Shown one piece after another: positions 1 through 8,857 of a stretch of 64,000 nt of DNA. Within the stretch, counting starts at the first letter, position 1; each line of letters begins with the position of its first letter. Below the pieces are notes generated by a model. That model saw only the letters and a program-made list of their open reading frames with translations, ran no database searches and was not told the origin of the DNA. Origin of the DNA: Nonomuraea maritima (GTDB lineage: Bacteria > Actinomycetota > Actinomycetes > Streptosporangiales > Streptosporangiaceae); the NCBI RefSeq assembly GCF_900100395.1, contig NZ_FNFB01000015.1:114731-178730 (forward strand), given 5' to 3'. A program made the translations under genes and the position numbers.

Positions 1-893
1 GCCCTCCGCACCGGAGGCGGCGCAGGAGCGGGCGCCGTCCAGTCAGGTGGAAGGTACGCGGTGGGGACCGGCCCCACACCGGGCACCGTGACGGTCGCGG
101 CTCCTGGATCGACCAGCCGCATGAGGAGCGCACGAGAAGTGGGACGCCTCCCCGGGTCCTTCGACAGGCACACGGCCAGGGTCTCGCGCAGACCCGGCGG
201 AACGGCCGACAGATCGGGTTCCTGGTTGAGGATGCGGTGGAAGACCGCCGCGACGGTGTCGCTGCCGAACGGCGGACGTCCGGTCGCCGCGAAGACCATG
301 GTCGCGGCCCAGGCGAACACGTCGGCCGCCGGGGACCCGTGCTCGCCCCTGAGCTGCTCGGGGGCCATGTAAGGGGGAGTGCCCGACAACGCCGACGTCA
401 CCGTACCGGCGTCGAGCGGCCGGGCGATGCCGAAGTCGACCACACGCGGGCCGTCGGGCCCGAGCAGGACGTTGGCCGGCTTGAAGTCGCGGTGGACGAC
501 CCCGGCGCCGTGGATGGCGGCGAGCGCGGAGGCCGTGCCGACCGCGAGCCGTTCGAGATCACCGTCGCGCAGCGGCCCGCCGCCGCGCACCCGCTCCTGC
601 AACGACGGGCCGGCCACGAACTCGCTCACCACGTACGGGACGGGCCCGTCGATGTCGGCCCCGAGCACCCGGGCCGTGCAGAACGGCGCCACCCGGTGCG
701 CGGCCTGCAGTTCCCTGACCAGCCGGCGCCGGTTGTCGGGATCGCCGCCCCCCTTGAGCACCTTGACGGCAACCCGCTCACCGGACGGGCCGCGCCCCTC
801 GTAGACGACCCCCTGCCCACCCTCGCCAAGACGCGCGACGATCACGAAGCCCCCGAGCGAACGGGGATCCCCCGGCTCCAGCGGACCGGCCAT
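1..893 (-). CDS. Serine/threonine protein kinase, N-terminal part (cut by left edge)
   Basis: A Hanks-type kinase that should phosphorylate Ser/Thr on partner proteins. The ATG at 893 follows a strong GGAGGAG site. The first 297 residues are visible: glycine loop GEGGQG at about 23-28, ATP-anchoring Lys44 in VAVK, catalytic loop HRDFKPANVLL with Asp136, metal-binding DFG at 153-155, and a GTPPYMAPEQ activation segment. A Pro-rich stretch (APAPAPPP) at the window edge suggests the usual juxtamembrane linker, with the transmembrane and extracellular parts lying outside the window. It is divergent from the ESX-like operon, but no functional link is shown. Kinase identity is firm; substrate and sensor are unknown. 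Confidence 0.93.
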   Translation of the reverse strand, partial: MAGPLEPGDPRSLGGFVIVARLGEGGQGVVYEGRGPSGERVAVKVLKGGGDPDNRRRLVRELQAAHRVAPFCTARVLGADIDGPVPYVVSEFVAGPSLQERVRGGGPLRDGDLERLAVGTASALAAIHGAGVVHRDFKPANVLLGPDGPRVVDFGIARPLDAGTVTSALSGTPPYMAPEQLRGEHGSPAADVFAWAATMVFAATGRPPFGSDTVAAVFHRILNQEPDLSAVPPGLRETLAVCLSKDPGRRPTSRALLMRLVDPGAATVTVPGVGPVPTAYLPPDWTAPAPAPPPVRR

Positions 894-1247
894 GAGCTCC
901 TCCACGCACCTGGGGCTACCGAGCACCGTGCAGAGATCCTAAGCCGCAACCTCCACCCCCGCCCCGCCTTCAGGGCGTCCGCGAGGCCGGGCGACCCGGC
1001 GGGCCGCACCTGCGACGTAGCTGTTTCTCCTCATGGCCCCACGCTGAGGCGAAAGCGGACTGGTAATCCGGTCCACTTTCAGAAACCACTTCCCGGTACG
1101 CGAACCGCGAGCGCCTGCTTTCCGTACGTCCTGGCGACGGCGAACCCTCGATCCGGGACGGCCCATGCTCTTGCGTTATGAACCTCGGCCGACGCGTACT
1201 GGTAGCGGAGACAATGCCCGCATGCCCCATCGTGCTGGAGACCCGTG
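894..1247. other. Divergent intergenic region with a 30-bp dyad
   Basis: This 354-bp gap separates the kinase from the operon starting at 1248 and contains no convincing gene. Its main feature is a 30-bp near-perfect dyad at 1051-1080: GAAAG, GGAC and GG, a 4-base centre TAAT, then CC, GTCC and CTTTC. Only the paired bases at two internal positions break the symmetry. It could be an operator or a hairpin. No clear -35/-10 pair could be chosen for either direction. Confidence 0.6.
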
Positions 1248-3230
1248 ATGAGCTTTCCAGTACCCGAACCTCTTCCCAGCCCGTCCCCCACGCCGCAGCA
1301 GCCGCCGGTCCGCCCGCCCGCCCCTTCCACGCCGCCGCCCGACACCACCGGCGACCCCGACCCTGCGCGCCCGTCACTGACTCCCGCACCCCCGAACTGG
1401 GACTACTCCGGCATCACCCCGTCGGAGATGACCCGCTTCGAACGTGACCTCAGCCGCGCCGAGGACGTGCTCCGCGCCCACGAGCCGCGGCTCCGCCAGG
1501 CCCTCGACCAGGTACGGCTCGACACCTCCGCGCTCGCGGCCCTGCGCGAGATGGGCAACTGGATCAGCGCCAAGCGTCCGGAACTGCGGCGCCGCAACGA
1601 GACCATCCAGTCGCTGACGACGACGTGGGGCGCCGACGCCCCCGACATGGCGCCCTTCGACGAGGCTCTCTACAACCGCGCCTCCAGCAGCCCCGACGTC
1701 TACGCCGCCGCCACCCGGCTGGCAGAGACCGCGACCACCGGCGAGGTCGACGAGAAGACCCTCGCCGCGTTGGAGCAGCGGATCGGCGAACCCGCCTTCG
1801 CCACGCTGCTCATGAACGCGCTCGGCGCCGAGACGTACCGGAAGGTGATGGCGAGGACGGTGCGCGGCGACGAGGAGCTGCAACGTCTCCAGGTCGCGCT
1901 CAGCAAGGCCCTCGGCACGGCAAGCTCCCGCCTGGACGCCGGCTGGCGCGCGGAGCTGACCTCCGGCCTGGTCCAGTGGGACCATCAGGCGCTCGCGAAG
2001 GCGATCGCGCACGGCACGTTCGAGCCGGCGTTCCTGCTGCAGGTGGCCAGGGCCGTCGACGCCCACGACCGCAGAACCCCGTTGGAGGGCGGAACGGTGT
2101 TCCGCGACCCGCACCACGATCCGATCGTGGACATGATGCGGGCGCTGGGCCGCAATCCCGAGGCCGCCCAGGACTTCTTCGCCAAGGACCCGACGGCGCT
2201 CGGACGCTACCTGACCGAGCGTCCCACGGTGAACGGCCAGGACGAGCTGGGCAAGGCACTGGAGGCGGCCATCACGGTCTTCCGGGACAGGGAGGGCACG
2301 GTGGACAATCCGTCGCGCGGTTTCGTGTCCGCCGAACTGGCTTCGGAGTTCGTGGAGTTGCAGCGCAAGCGGATCAGCGCGGGCAAGGAGTCGGCGGTTC
2401 CAGCCGCTACGACCGCGCTCATCCTCGCCGCCTACATGCCTGACTCGTCCTTCGTCTCGGACAGGTCGGGGCTGAGCGGGTCCCGCGTACGTCTCAACCA
2501 GCCCGCGCACTGGCCGCCGGACGAGCCGTGGGGTGCTCAGTTCCGCACCGAGGACGTGCGAAAGGTCATGGCGGAGGTGTTCGAGGACGACCCCGACTCC
2601 GTCGTGACGCTCATGGCGGCCCAGACCGTGTGGTCGCAGAGGCTGCTCGACCACAACGCCGCGAGCGGCGACCGCGACGCCTTCGTCGCCGCCGCGAAGC
2701 AGGTCGGCTCAGGTTTCGGCCTGGTCACCGACGCGACGGGCCTCGCCGGCATAGCCAAGGGAGAGGAACTGGACGAGGCGCAGGAGCGGAAGGTCAAGGC
2801 GGTCATGGCGGTGGTCAACACCGGGCTGGCCATCCCGCAGACGGCCGGCTGGCCCGTCACGGCCGGTGTCGTGGGCGCCTGGACGGGCCTGGTCGAGGAC
2901 AGCGCCAAGACCGAGCTCAACAAGGACGATGCGACGTACGAGGCCAACAGGACCAAGACCAGGTCGGAGTTCCTGGCCACCCAGCTCATCGCCCAGGCCA
3001 TGTTCGACCACGGGCACTTCGGCGAGGAGGGACGTCGCCCGTTGAGCTTCATCAAGCCCGACGGTTCCCTGATGACGCTGGGGGAGATGACACCGGAGGG
3101 CGCCGTCGTACATCCGCATTTCGAAAGTTACGAGAACTGGATCGCGGACGATCACAGGGGCACGATGTGGAAGCAGTCGAAAGAGGGCCTGATCAGCGCT
3201 TACGACCGAGCCTTCAGCGAGTACAAATGA
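1248..3230 (+). CDS. Large Pro-rich protein resembling the DUF6571 type
   Basis: The product is about 660 residues. The ATG at 1248 sits 7 nt after GGAG, so it is preferred over the GTG directly before it. Residues 1-60 are rich in Pro and Ser (PSPSPTPQQPP). The rest is a helical, mostly soluble protein. A central segment (FRDPHHDPIVDMM, then NPEAAQDFFAKDP and YLTERP) resembles the large actinobacterial DUF6571-like proteins often encoded beside WXG100 genes; this match is from memory and tentative. No catalytic motif or signal peptide is visible. Its stop overlaps the next ATG (ATGA) and a WXG-like gene follows, so the three genes form one operon. It may be an ESX-dependent substrate. Confidence 0.7.
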   Translation: MSFPVPEPLPSPSPTPQQPPVRPPAPSTPPPDTTGDPDPARPSLTPAPPNWDYSGITPSEMTRFERDLSRAEDVLRAHEPRLRQALDQVRLDTSALAALREMGNWISAKRPELRRRNETIQSLTTTWGADAPDMAPFDEALYNRASSSPDVYAAATRLAETATTGEVDEKTLAALEQRIGEPAFATLLMNALGAETYRKVMARTVRGDEELQRLQVALSKALGTASSRLDAGWRAELTSGLVQWDHQALAKAIAHGTFEPAFLLQVARAVDAHDRRTPLEGGTVFRDPHHDPIVDMMRALGRNPEAAQDFFAKDPTALGRYLTERPTVNGQDELGKALEAAITVFRDREGTVDNPSRGFVSAELASEFVELQRKRISAGKESAVPAATTALILAAYMPDSSFVSDRSGLSGSRVRLNQPAHWPPDEPWGAQFRTEDVRKVMAEVFEDDPDSVVTLMAAQTVWSQRLLDHNAASGDRDAFVAAAKQVGSGFGLVTDATGLAGIAKGEELDEAQERKVKAVMAVVNTGLAIPQTAGWPVTAGVVGAWTGLVEDSAKTELNKDDATYEANRTKTRSEFLATQLIAQAMFDHGHFGEEGRRPLSFIKPDGSLMTLGEMTPEGAVVHPHFESYENWIADDHRGTMWKQSKEGLISAYDRAFSEYK

Positions 3231-3790
3231 GGATTCTGGCCGCGACGGGGGTGGTCCTGGTACTGACCGCCTGCACCACACCGCCGGAGCCACCCGTCGA
3301 CAGGACCCCGCTGCCGACGGTCGCCGCGCCGCCCTACGCCTGCGACCACATTCCTCTCAGGGCGGTCGAGCTGATGACGGGCGTGCGCGATCCGATCGTC
3401 ATCGGCGACTTCGACATGACCTTCAGCAAGGGGCTGGGAGTCGGTGGATGCGCGTTCTACGAGCGCGCGGGCGACAGGAAGAAGCTGCTCGACGTCGATC
3501 TCACTCCGAAAGGCGGGGAGGAGATGGTCCGGGCCCAGATCGCGGCCGGTGACATGCAGCTGCCCGAGATCGTCCCTGGGGGCATCGGGTTCTACACGCA
3601 GGGTGGAACCGTGGAGGAGGACAGGACGATGGCCGGGGCGGTGCTCGTGAGGGGCAAGGCTCAGCTGTTCGTCGGGATGTCGCGAGGCGTCGAGGGACGG
3701 GACAACGCGGCCGACGTCATCGCCCTCATGAAGCTGATCGCGCCCAAGCTGATCACCGACGCCACCGCGCCCGGCAAGAAGAAGGGCTGA
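3227..3790 (+). CDS. Putative lipoprotein, DUF3558-like
   Basis: This 187-residue exported lipoprotein starts on an ATG that overlaps the previous stop (ATGA), so it is probably translationally coupled. A short signal peptide ends in the lipobox LTAC (Cys at about 16). The mature part begins with a Pro/Thr linker (TTPPEPPVDRTPLP). Two cysteines follow (ACDHIP and GGCAFYE) in the spacing typical of DUF3558-type actinobacterial lipoproteins, where an early Cys pairs with one before an aromatic strand. No enzymatic motif is seen. Its place between the large protein and the WXG-like protein suggests a role in the same surface or secretion process. The family call is tentative; the lipoprotein call is firm. 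Confidence 0.8.
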   Translation: MRILAATGVVLVLTACTTPPEPPVDRTPLPTVAAPPYACDHIPLRAVELMTGVRDPIVIGDFDMTFSKGLGVGGCAFYERAGDRKKLLDVDLTPKGGEEMVRAQIAAGDMQLPEIVPGGIGFYTQGGTVEEDRTMAGAVLVRGKAQLFVGMSRGVEGRDNAADVIALMKLIAPKLITDATAPGKKKG

Positions 3791-3792
3791 GC

Positions 3793-4095
3793 ATGGCGGC
3801 GATGGTGGCCAACCCGCTGCACGAGGCGCTGCAGAGCGCGCTGCGCGCGGTCGGCCCGATGGTCGAGGAGATCAGCAGTGGCATCGACACGCCGTACCGG
3901 CAGTTCCGGAGCGGAACGGTGTGGACGGGCCCGACGGCGAAGCTGTTCGCCGAGCAACTCGCCCAGCTCAGGTCGCGCGTGCGCGCGTCGGGCGAGGGGA
4001 TCGTCGCCGATTTGCAGGCCCAGCTGGGCCGCACACCCGCCCAGGTCACCGAGGAGGAGGCCGCGGAGATCAGACGAAGGTACGGCTTCCCCTGA
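3793..4095 (+). CDS. WXG100-like small protein
   Basis: This 100-residue all-helical protein has VWTGPTAKLFAEQL near position 43, a W-x-G turn between two amphipathic helices as in ESAT-6/WXG100 proteins. Such proteins pair and are exported by FtsK-type ESX machines in Actinobacteria. It lies 2 bp after the lipoprotein stop and completes the three-gene operon. No EccC or other ESX core gene is in the window, so the secretion machine, if used, is elsewhere. The C-terminus (EIRRRYGFP) lacks a clear YxxxD/E signal. The fold is likely; substrate or chaperone status is inferred. Confidence 0.72.
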   Translation: MAAMVANPLHEALQSALRAVGPMVEEISSGIDTPYRQFRSGTVWTGPTAKLFAEQLAQLRSRVRASGEGIVADLQAQLGRTPAQVTEEEAAEIRRRYGFP

Positions 4096-4170
4096 CGCGG
4101 GTGGGGCTCCGGCTGCCCCGCCGCTGCCCGATCCGGGGTTCGGGGGATGGTGGGCGGGTAGAGGGGGTCC

Positions 4171-5517
4171 GTGGCCGAGGTGTGGTTCTCGTCGGCGGTT
4201 GAGCTCGTGGAGCGGCTGCGGCGGCGGGAGGTCAGCGCCGTCGAGGTGCTCGACGCCCATGCCGAGCGGATCGCGCGGTACAACCCCTCGCTCGTCGCCG
4301 TCGTCTCGGCGGACCTCGACCGGGCGCGGCAGGCCGCCGCGGAGGCGGATCGGCGGCTCGCCCGGGACGGCACGGCGGGCCCGCTGCACGGTGCCCCCAT
4401 GGTCCTGAAGGACGGGCACGACGTCGCCGGGATGCGCACCACCCTCGGCACCGACGTCTACGACCGCGTGCCGGACCAGGACGGCACGGTCGCCGCCCGG
4501 CTCCGCGCAGCAGGGGCGATCATCGTCGGCCACAGCAACGTCCCGCCGTTCCTCGCGCAGTACCGTACCGAGAACGAGATCTTCGGGCGCAGCGGCAACC
4601 CGTGGGACCCGCGCCGCACGCCCGGCGGCTCCAGCGGCGGCGGCGCGGCGGCGGTCGCGGCGGGGCTGGCCGCGGCCGACGTCGGGTCCGACTACGGCGG
4701 CTCGCTGCGGCTGCCGCCGCATTTCTGCGGTGTGTACGGGTTGATGGCGACCGAGCGTCGGGTGCCGGCCACCGGGTTCTGGCGTCCGCTGGACGGCAGG
4801 GCGCGCACGACCCGGATCCTCATGTCGTTCGGGCCGATGGCCAGGGACGTGGCAGACCTTGATCTCGTCCTGCGCGTGATCGCCGGACCTGACGGGCGCG
4901 ACGGCGAGGTGCCGCCGGTGCCGCTGTGCGAGCGCCGGAGCGTCGCGACGGCCGGGTTGCGGCTGGCCGTGGCGCCGGCGCTGCCGGGCGCGGAGGTCGC
5001 GGCCCCGCTGCGGGCGCAGGTCGAACGGGTCGCGGTGCGGGCCTCGGACGCCGGGGCTCACGTGACGGAACGGCTGCCGAAGGTCGACTGGGGCCAGCAG
5101 CGGTTCTCCGGCGAGCTGATGAGCGCGGCCACCGCGGTGTTCGACCCCGACGCGGTGCTGCCCGACGCGCACCGCGAGCTCGCCTGGTATCTGCGGGTGC
5201 TCGACCGGCGTGACCGGTTCAGGGCGGCCTGGCACGACTTCTTCGCCGAGTACGACGCGCTGGTCACGCCACCGGGGACGACCACCGCGTTCGTGCACGA
5301 CAGCATGGCGGACGAAGGACAGGAACGGCAGCTGGTGTTCGCGAACTTCGCGGGGCTGCCGGTGCTGACCGCGCCCGCGGGCCACGACGGGGCGGGCCTG
5401 CCGATCGGCGTGCAGATCGTCGGGCCGCCCTGGTCGGAGGTCAGGCTGGTCGAGATCGCGCACGCGCTGGAGGAGTCGGGCATCCTGCCGGGCTTCACCC
5501 CGCCGCCCGGCTACTGA
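4171..5517 (+). CDS. Amidase (amidase-signature family)
   Basis: A 448-residue cytosolic amidase that should hydrolyse a carboxamide to the acid and ammonia. The Ser-cisSer-Lys triad is visible: Lys80 in VLKDGHD, the GGSSGGG loop at about 152-158 with the cis-serine, and nucleophile Ser179 in GSDYGGSLRLP. Length fits the family. The GTG start at 4171 follows a purine-rich GAGGGGG. The YGG in place of the usual TGG before the nucleophile is a minor variation. It stands alone between the WXG operon and a convergent regulator, so the substrate cannot be read from context. Confidence 0.92.
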   Translation: MAEVWFSSAVELVERLRRREVSAVEVLDAHAERIARYNPSLVAVVSADLDRARQAAAEADRRLARDGTAGPLHGAPMVLKDGHDVAGMRTTLGTDVYDRVPDQDGTVAARLRAAGAIIVGHSNVPPFLAQYRTENEIFGRSGNPWDPRRTPGGSSGGGAAAVAAGLAAADVGSDYGGSLRLPPHFCGVYGLMATERRVPATGFWRPLDGRARTTRILMSFGPMARDVADLDLVLRVIAGPDGRDGEVPPVPLCERRSVATAGLRLAVAPALPGAEVAAPLRAQVERVAVRASDAGAHVTERLPKVDWGQQRFSGELMSAATAVFDPDAVLPDAHRELAWYLRVLDRRDRFRAAWHDFFAEYDALVTPPGTTTAFVHDSMADEGQERQLVFANFAGLPVLTAPAGHDGAGLPIGVQIVGPPWSEVRLVEIAHALEESGILPGFTPPPGY

Positions 5518-5520
5518 CGG

Positions 5521-6486
5521 TCACTCTCCCGTACGGGCGGCGGTGGTGAAGACGTGCCGGTAGCGGCTCGGCGGGATGCCGAAGCGCCGGGTGAAGGTAC
5601 GGCGGAACGTCTCAGGGCTGCCGAACCCGGTGAGCTGCGCCGTCTCGGTCACGTTGTAGCCGGAGTCGAGCAGCGACTTGGCCGCTTCCAGGCGGGTCTC
5701 CTCGATGAAGCGGGCCGGTGAGGTGTTGAGCTCGTCCGTGAAGAGCCTGCCGAGGTGCCGCGCGCTCACCATGGCGAGCGAGGCGAGCGAGGCGACCGTG
5801 TGGTCGGCGCCCGGGTCGGAGACGACGGCGTCGACGGCGGCGCGCAGGGCGCGCCGGCGCGGCACGGGCGCGCGCAGGGGCGCGGAGAACTGCGACTGTC
5901 CGCCCGGCCGCTGCATGTAGACGACCAGGCTGCGGGCGACCGCGCGGGCGAGGTGAGGGCCGTGGTCGGCCTCCACGAGGGCGAGCGCGAGGTCGATGCC
6001 GGATGACACGCCCGCCGAGGTGTACACCCCGCGGTCCGCGACGTAGAGCGAGTCGGGCTGCACGTCGATCGTCGGGTAGGCACGGGCCAGCGTCTGCGCG
6101 TGCTGCCAGTGCGTGGTGGCCCGGCGTCCGTCGAGGAGGCCGGCCGCGGCCAGGACGAACGCCCCCGTGCACACGGACGCCACCCGCCCGGCGCGCGAGG
6201 CGAGGCGGGCCGCGCTGTCGCGCAGTTCGGGCTCGATCGGCCGGTTGACGAGCCGGTCGCCGCCGGCCACGACGAGGGTGTCGCAGGGCTCGTCGGTGAG
6301 CGCGTCGCCGCCGACCGGCAGGACGACGCCGACGGACGTGCTGACGGCGACGCCGCGGGGCGACACCTGCCGCACCCGGTAGGCGGCACCGTGCTGGTTG
6401 GCCTCGGTGAACACCTCCGCGGGGCCGGAGACGTCGAGGAGCTTGACCCCGTCGAAGACGAGGAAGGTCACGGTATGTCCGTCCAC
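5521..6486 (-). CDS. GlxA-family transcriptional regulator (DJ-1/PfpI + AraC)
   Basis: The product is 321 residues. Residues about 1-180 form a DJ-1/PfpI domain (TFLVFDGVKLLDVSGPAEVF start pattern, nucleophile-elbow-like ASVCTGAFVLAAAG). Residues about 210-320 form an AraC double helix-turn-helix ending in GFGSPETFRRTFTRRFG. No ATG is available at the domain start; GTG at 6486 is chosen and GTG at 6471 is the alternative. It is divergent from the HD-domain gene with an 84-bp shared upstream region, a recurrent pairing in actinomycetes, so it probably regulates that gene in response to a small molecule. The ligand is unknown. Confidence 0.9.
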   Translation of the reverse strand: MDGHTVTFLVFDGVKLLDVSGPAEVFTEANQHGAAYRVRQVSPRGVAVSTSVGVVLPVGGDALTDEPCDTLVVAGGDRLVNRPIEPELRDSAARLASRAGRVASVCTGAFVLAAAGLLDGRRATTHWQHAQTLARAYPTIDVQPDSLYVADRGVYTSAGVSSGIDLALALVEADHGPHLARAVARSLVVYMQRPGGQSQFSAPLRAPVPRRRALRAAVDAVVSDPGADHTVASLASLAMVSARHLGRLFTDELNTSPARFIEETRLEAAKSLLDSGYNVTETAQLTGFGSPETFRRTFTRRFGIPPSRYRHVFTTAARTGE

Positions 6487-6570
6487 GTTTTCCAGGATAT
6501 GTCCGAAATTGTGGGATCCATGTCCAGGGGGACCGTGCGGCGGGGGCCTCCCACGGCGGACGCTGGAGCC

Positions 6571-7209
6571 ATGGCTGAAACCATCGCAGGGATCACGATT
6601 CCCGACACGAAGCTCGTCCGTGAGGTGACGGAGTACATCCGCGACACCGAGGACGACCTGCTCTACCACCACTCCCGCCGCGTGTTCCTTTTCGGGGCGC
6701 TGCAGGGCAGGGTCCGCGGGCTGCGTCCCGACCTCGAACTCCTCTACACCGGCGCGATGTTCCACGACATCGGCCTGACCGAGGGCTACCGCGAGTCGCA
6801 CCTGCGCTTCGAGGTCGACGGCGCCAACGCGGCCCGCGACTTCCTGCGGCAGCGTGGCGTCACCGACGGCGACGTCCGGAAGGTCTGGCTCGGCATCGCG
6901 CTGCACACCACGCCGGCCGTCCCGGAGTTCCTCGACCCCGAGATCGCCCTGGTGACCGCAGGCGTCGAGACCGACGTGCTGGGCATCGGGTACGAGAACA
7001 TCACGGTAGGGGAGCGCGCCGAGGTGACCACCGCGCACCCGCGGCCCGACTTCAAGAAGCGCATCCTGAAGGCCTTCACCGAGGGCAACATCCACCGCCC
7101 CGAGACCACCTTCGGCAACGTCAACGCCGACGTGCTGGAGCACTACATGGCCGGGTTCCAGCGCACCGACTTCGTCAAGGTGATCCTCGACAACCGGTGG
7201 CCGGAGTGA
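6571..7209 (+). CDS. HD-domain protein (cyanamide hydratase-like phosphohydrolase family)
   Basis: This 212-residue metal-dependent HD protein has a His pair at about 33-34 (LYHHSRRVF), the HD doublet in MFHDIGL at about 65-66, and a further His in LHTTP near 114. The ATG at 6571 follows CTGGAG. Members related to cyanamide hydratase act on small nitriles or nucleotides, but annotated members vary widely and the substrate cannot be told here. It is divergent from the GlxA-type regulator, which is likely to control it. Confidence 0.85.
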   Translation: MAETIAGITIPDTKLVREVTEYIRDTEDDLLYHHSRRVFLFGALQGRVRGLRPDLELLYTGAMFHDIGLTEGYRESHLRFEVDGANAARDFLRQRGVTDGDVRKVWLGIALHTTPAVPEFLDPEIALVTAGVETDVLGIGYENITVGERAEVTTAHPRPDFKKRILKAFTEGNIHRPETTFGNVNADVLEHYMAGFQRTDFVKVILDNRWPE

Positions 7210-7291
7210 GCCGCCCGGCCTGACCCCGGTGTGGGACCGTTCCCGGCGGGCAGTCGGGAGATCCGGACCACGAGCTGCTCGGGGGGTGACC

Positions 7292-8770
7292 ATGGCGCGG
7301 TGCCTGGTGACCGGGAGCACCGGTTACATCGGGGGCAGACTGGTGCCGGAGCTGCTGGCGGCCGGTCACGCGGTGCGCTGCATGGTGCGCTCCCCGGACC
7401 GGCTGCGCGACCTGCCCTGGCGTCACCGGGTGGAGGTGAGCGAGGCCGACGCGACCGATCCGGCGCGTACGGCCGCCTCGCTCGACGGCGTGGACGTCGC
7501 GTACTACCTCATCCACGCCATGGGTGCGGGAGGCGACTTCGCCGCGCGGGACCGCGCGGCCGCCCGCGCGTTCGCCGCCGCCGCCCGCGAGGCGGGCGTC
7601 GGGCGCGTCGTCTACCTGGGCGGGCTCGCGCCGAGCGGCAACGCGTCGCCGCACCTGCGGTCGCGGGGGGAGGTGGCGCGGATCCTGCTGGACTCGGACG
7701 TCCCGACCGTCGTGCTGCGCGCGGCGGTGATCATCGGTTCCGGGTCGGCGTCGTTCGAGATGCTGCGGTACCTCACCGAGCGCCTGCCCGTCATGACCAC
7801 CCCGTCCTGGGTCCGTACGAGGACCCAGCCGATCGCCGTCCGCGACGTGCTGCGCTACCTGGTGCGGTGCGCGGAGCTGCCGCCGGCCGTGCACCGGTCG
7901 TTCGACATCGGCGGCCCCGACGTCCTCACCTACGGCGACATGATGCGCGGGTACGCCGCGGTGGCGGGGCTGCCACCGCGCTGGATCATCCCGGTGCCGG
8001 CGCTGACGCCGCGGCTGTCGAGCCTCTGGGTGGGGCTGGTCACGCCCGTGCCCGCCCGGGTCGCGCGTCCTCTCGTGGAGTCGCTGCGCAACGAGACGGT
8101 CTGCGCCGAGCACGACATCGCCCGGCACATCCCCGACCCGCCCGGCGGGCTGATCGGGTTCGAGCAGGCCGTGGACCTGGCGCTGCGCCGGATCAAGGAC
8201 GCCGACGTCGCCACCCGCTGGACGTCCGCCTCGACCCCCGACGCCCCGAGCGACCCGCTGCCGAGCGACCCGGACTGGGCGGGCGGCGTGCTGTACCTGG
8301 ACGAGCGGCGCCGCGCCGTACGGGCGTCCCCGGCGGAGCTGTGGCGGGTGATCGAGGGCGTCGGCGGCGACAGCGGCTGGTACTCGGTGCCCGCCGTGTG
8401 GCGGCTGCGCGGCTTCCTCGACCGCCTGGTGGGAGGCGTCGGCCTGCGCAGGGGCCGCCGCGACCCCCACCGGCTGCGGGTCGGGGACGCGCTGGACTTC
8501 TGGCGGGTCGAGGAGGTCGTGCCAGGACGGCTGCTGCGGCTGCGCGCGGAGATGCGGCTGCCCGGCCTGGCCTGGCTGGAGCTGACGTGCGGCGAGGAGC
8601 ACGGAACCACCGTGTACGGGCAGCGCGCGGTCTACCACCCACGCGGCCTGCTGGGCCACCTGTACTGGTGGGTCATGTGGCCCTTCCACCGGTTCGTCTT
8701 CGGCGGGATGGCCCGCAACATCGCCGAGGCCGCGTCCGCGCGGTCACGGCCCTTCAGCTCCGTACGATGA
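7292..8770 (+). CDS. SDR-family oxidoreductase with C-terminal DUF2867
   Basis: The 492-residue protein has an N-terminal NAD(P)-binding fold (TGSTGYIGGRLVPELL, the atypical-SDR TGxxGxxG motif at about 6-12) with YYLIHAMG near residue 75 typical of this subfamily. From about 330 it has a DUF2867/SRPBCC-like half (WRVEEVVPGRLLRLRAEM, later PFHRFVFGGM). The ATG at 7292 is 5 nt after GGGGGG. Such fusions are common in Actinobacteria and are thought to act on lipids or quinones, but no reaction is established. Between its stop and the convergent DUF3040 gene lies a 14-bp tandem repeat. Confidence 0.86.
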   Translation: MARCLVTGSTGYIGGRLVPELLAAGHAVRCMVRSPDRLRDLPWRHRVEVSEADATDPARTAASLDGVDVAYYLIHAMGAGGDFAARDRAAARAFAAAAREAGVGRVVYLGGLAPSGNASPHLRSRGEVARILLDSDVPTVVLRAAVIIGSGSASFEMLRYLTERLPVMTTPSWVRTRTQPIAVRDVLRYLVRCAELPPAVHRSFDIGGPDVLTYGDMMRGYAAVAGLPPRWIIPVPALTPRLSSLWVGLVTPVPARVARPLVESLRNETVCAEHDIARHIPDPPGGLIGFEQAVDLALRRIKDADVATRWTSASTPDAPSDPLPSDPDWAGGVLYLDERRRAVRASPAELWRVIEGVGGDSGWYSVPAVWRLRGFLDRLVGGVGLRRGRRDPHRLRVGDALDFWRVEEVVPGRLLRLRAEMRLPGLAWLELTCGEEHGTTVYGQRAVYHPRGLLGHLYWWVMWPFHRFVFGGMARNIAEAASARSRPFSSVR

Positions 8771-8773
8771 GCG

Positions 8774-8857
8774 GCCCGCTCAGTGAGGCCCGCTCAGTGA
8801 GGCCCGCTCAGTGAGGCCCGCTCAGTGAGGCCCGCTCAGTGAGGCCCGCTCAGTGAG
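8774..8857. repeat. Tandem repeat, six copies of a 14-bp unit
   Basis: Six perfect head-to-tail copies of GCCCGCTCAGTGAG fill the space between the SDR gene and the convergent DUF3040 gene. A degenerate seventh copy (GCACGGTCAGG) follows inside the DUF3040 3' end, so that gene's stop codon lies within the last repeat. The unit is not a multiple of three and does not form a good hairpin. Confidence 0.97.

Noticed and set aside
3661..5463. A 600-codon open frame antisense to the amidase
   Set aside because: Shadow of a strongly third-position-GC gene on the other strand; no recognisable protein features.
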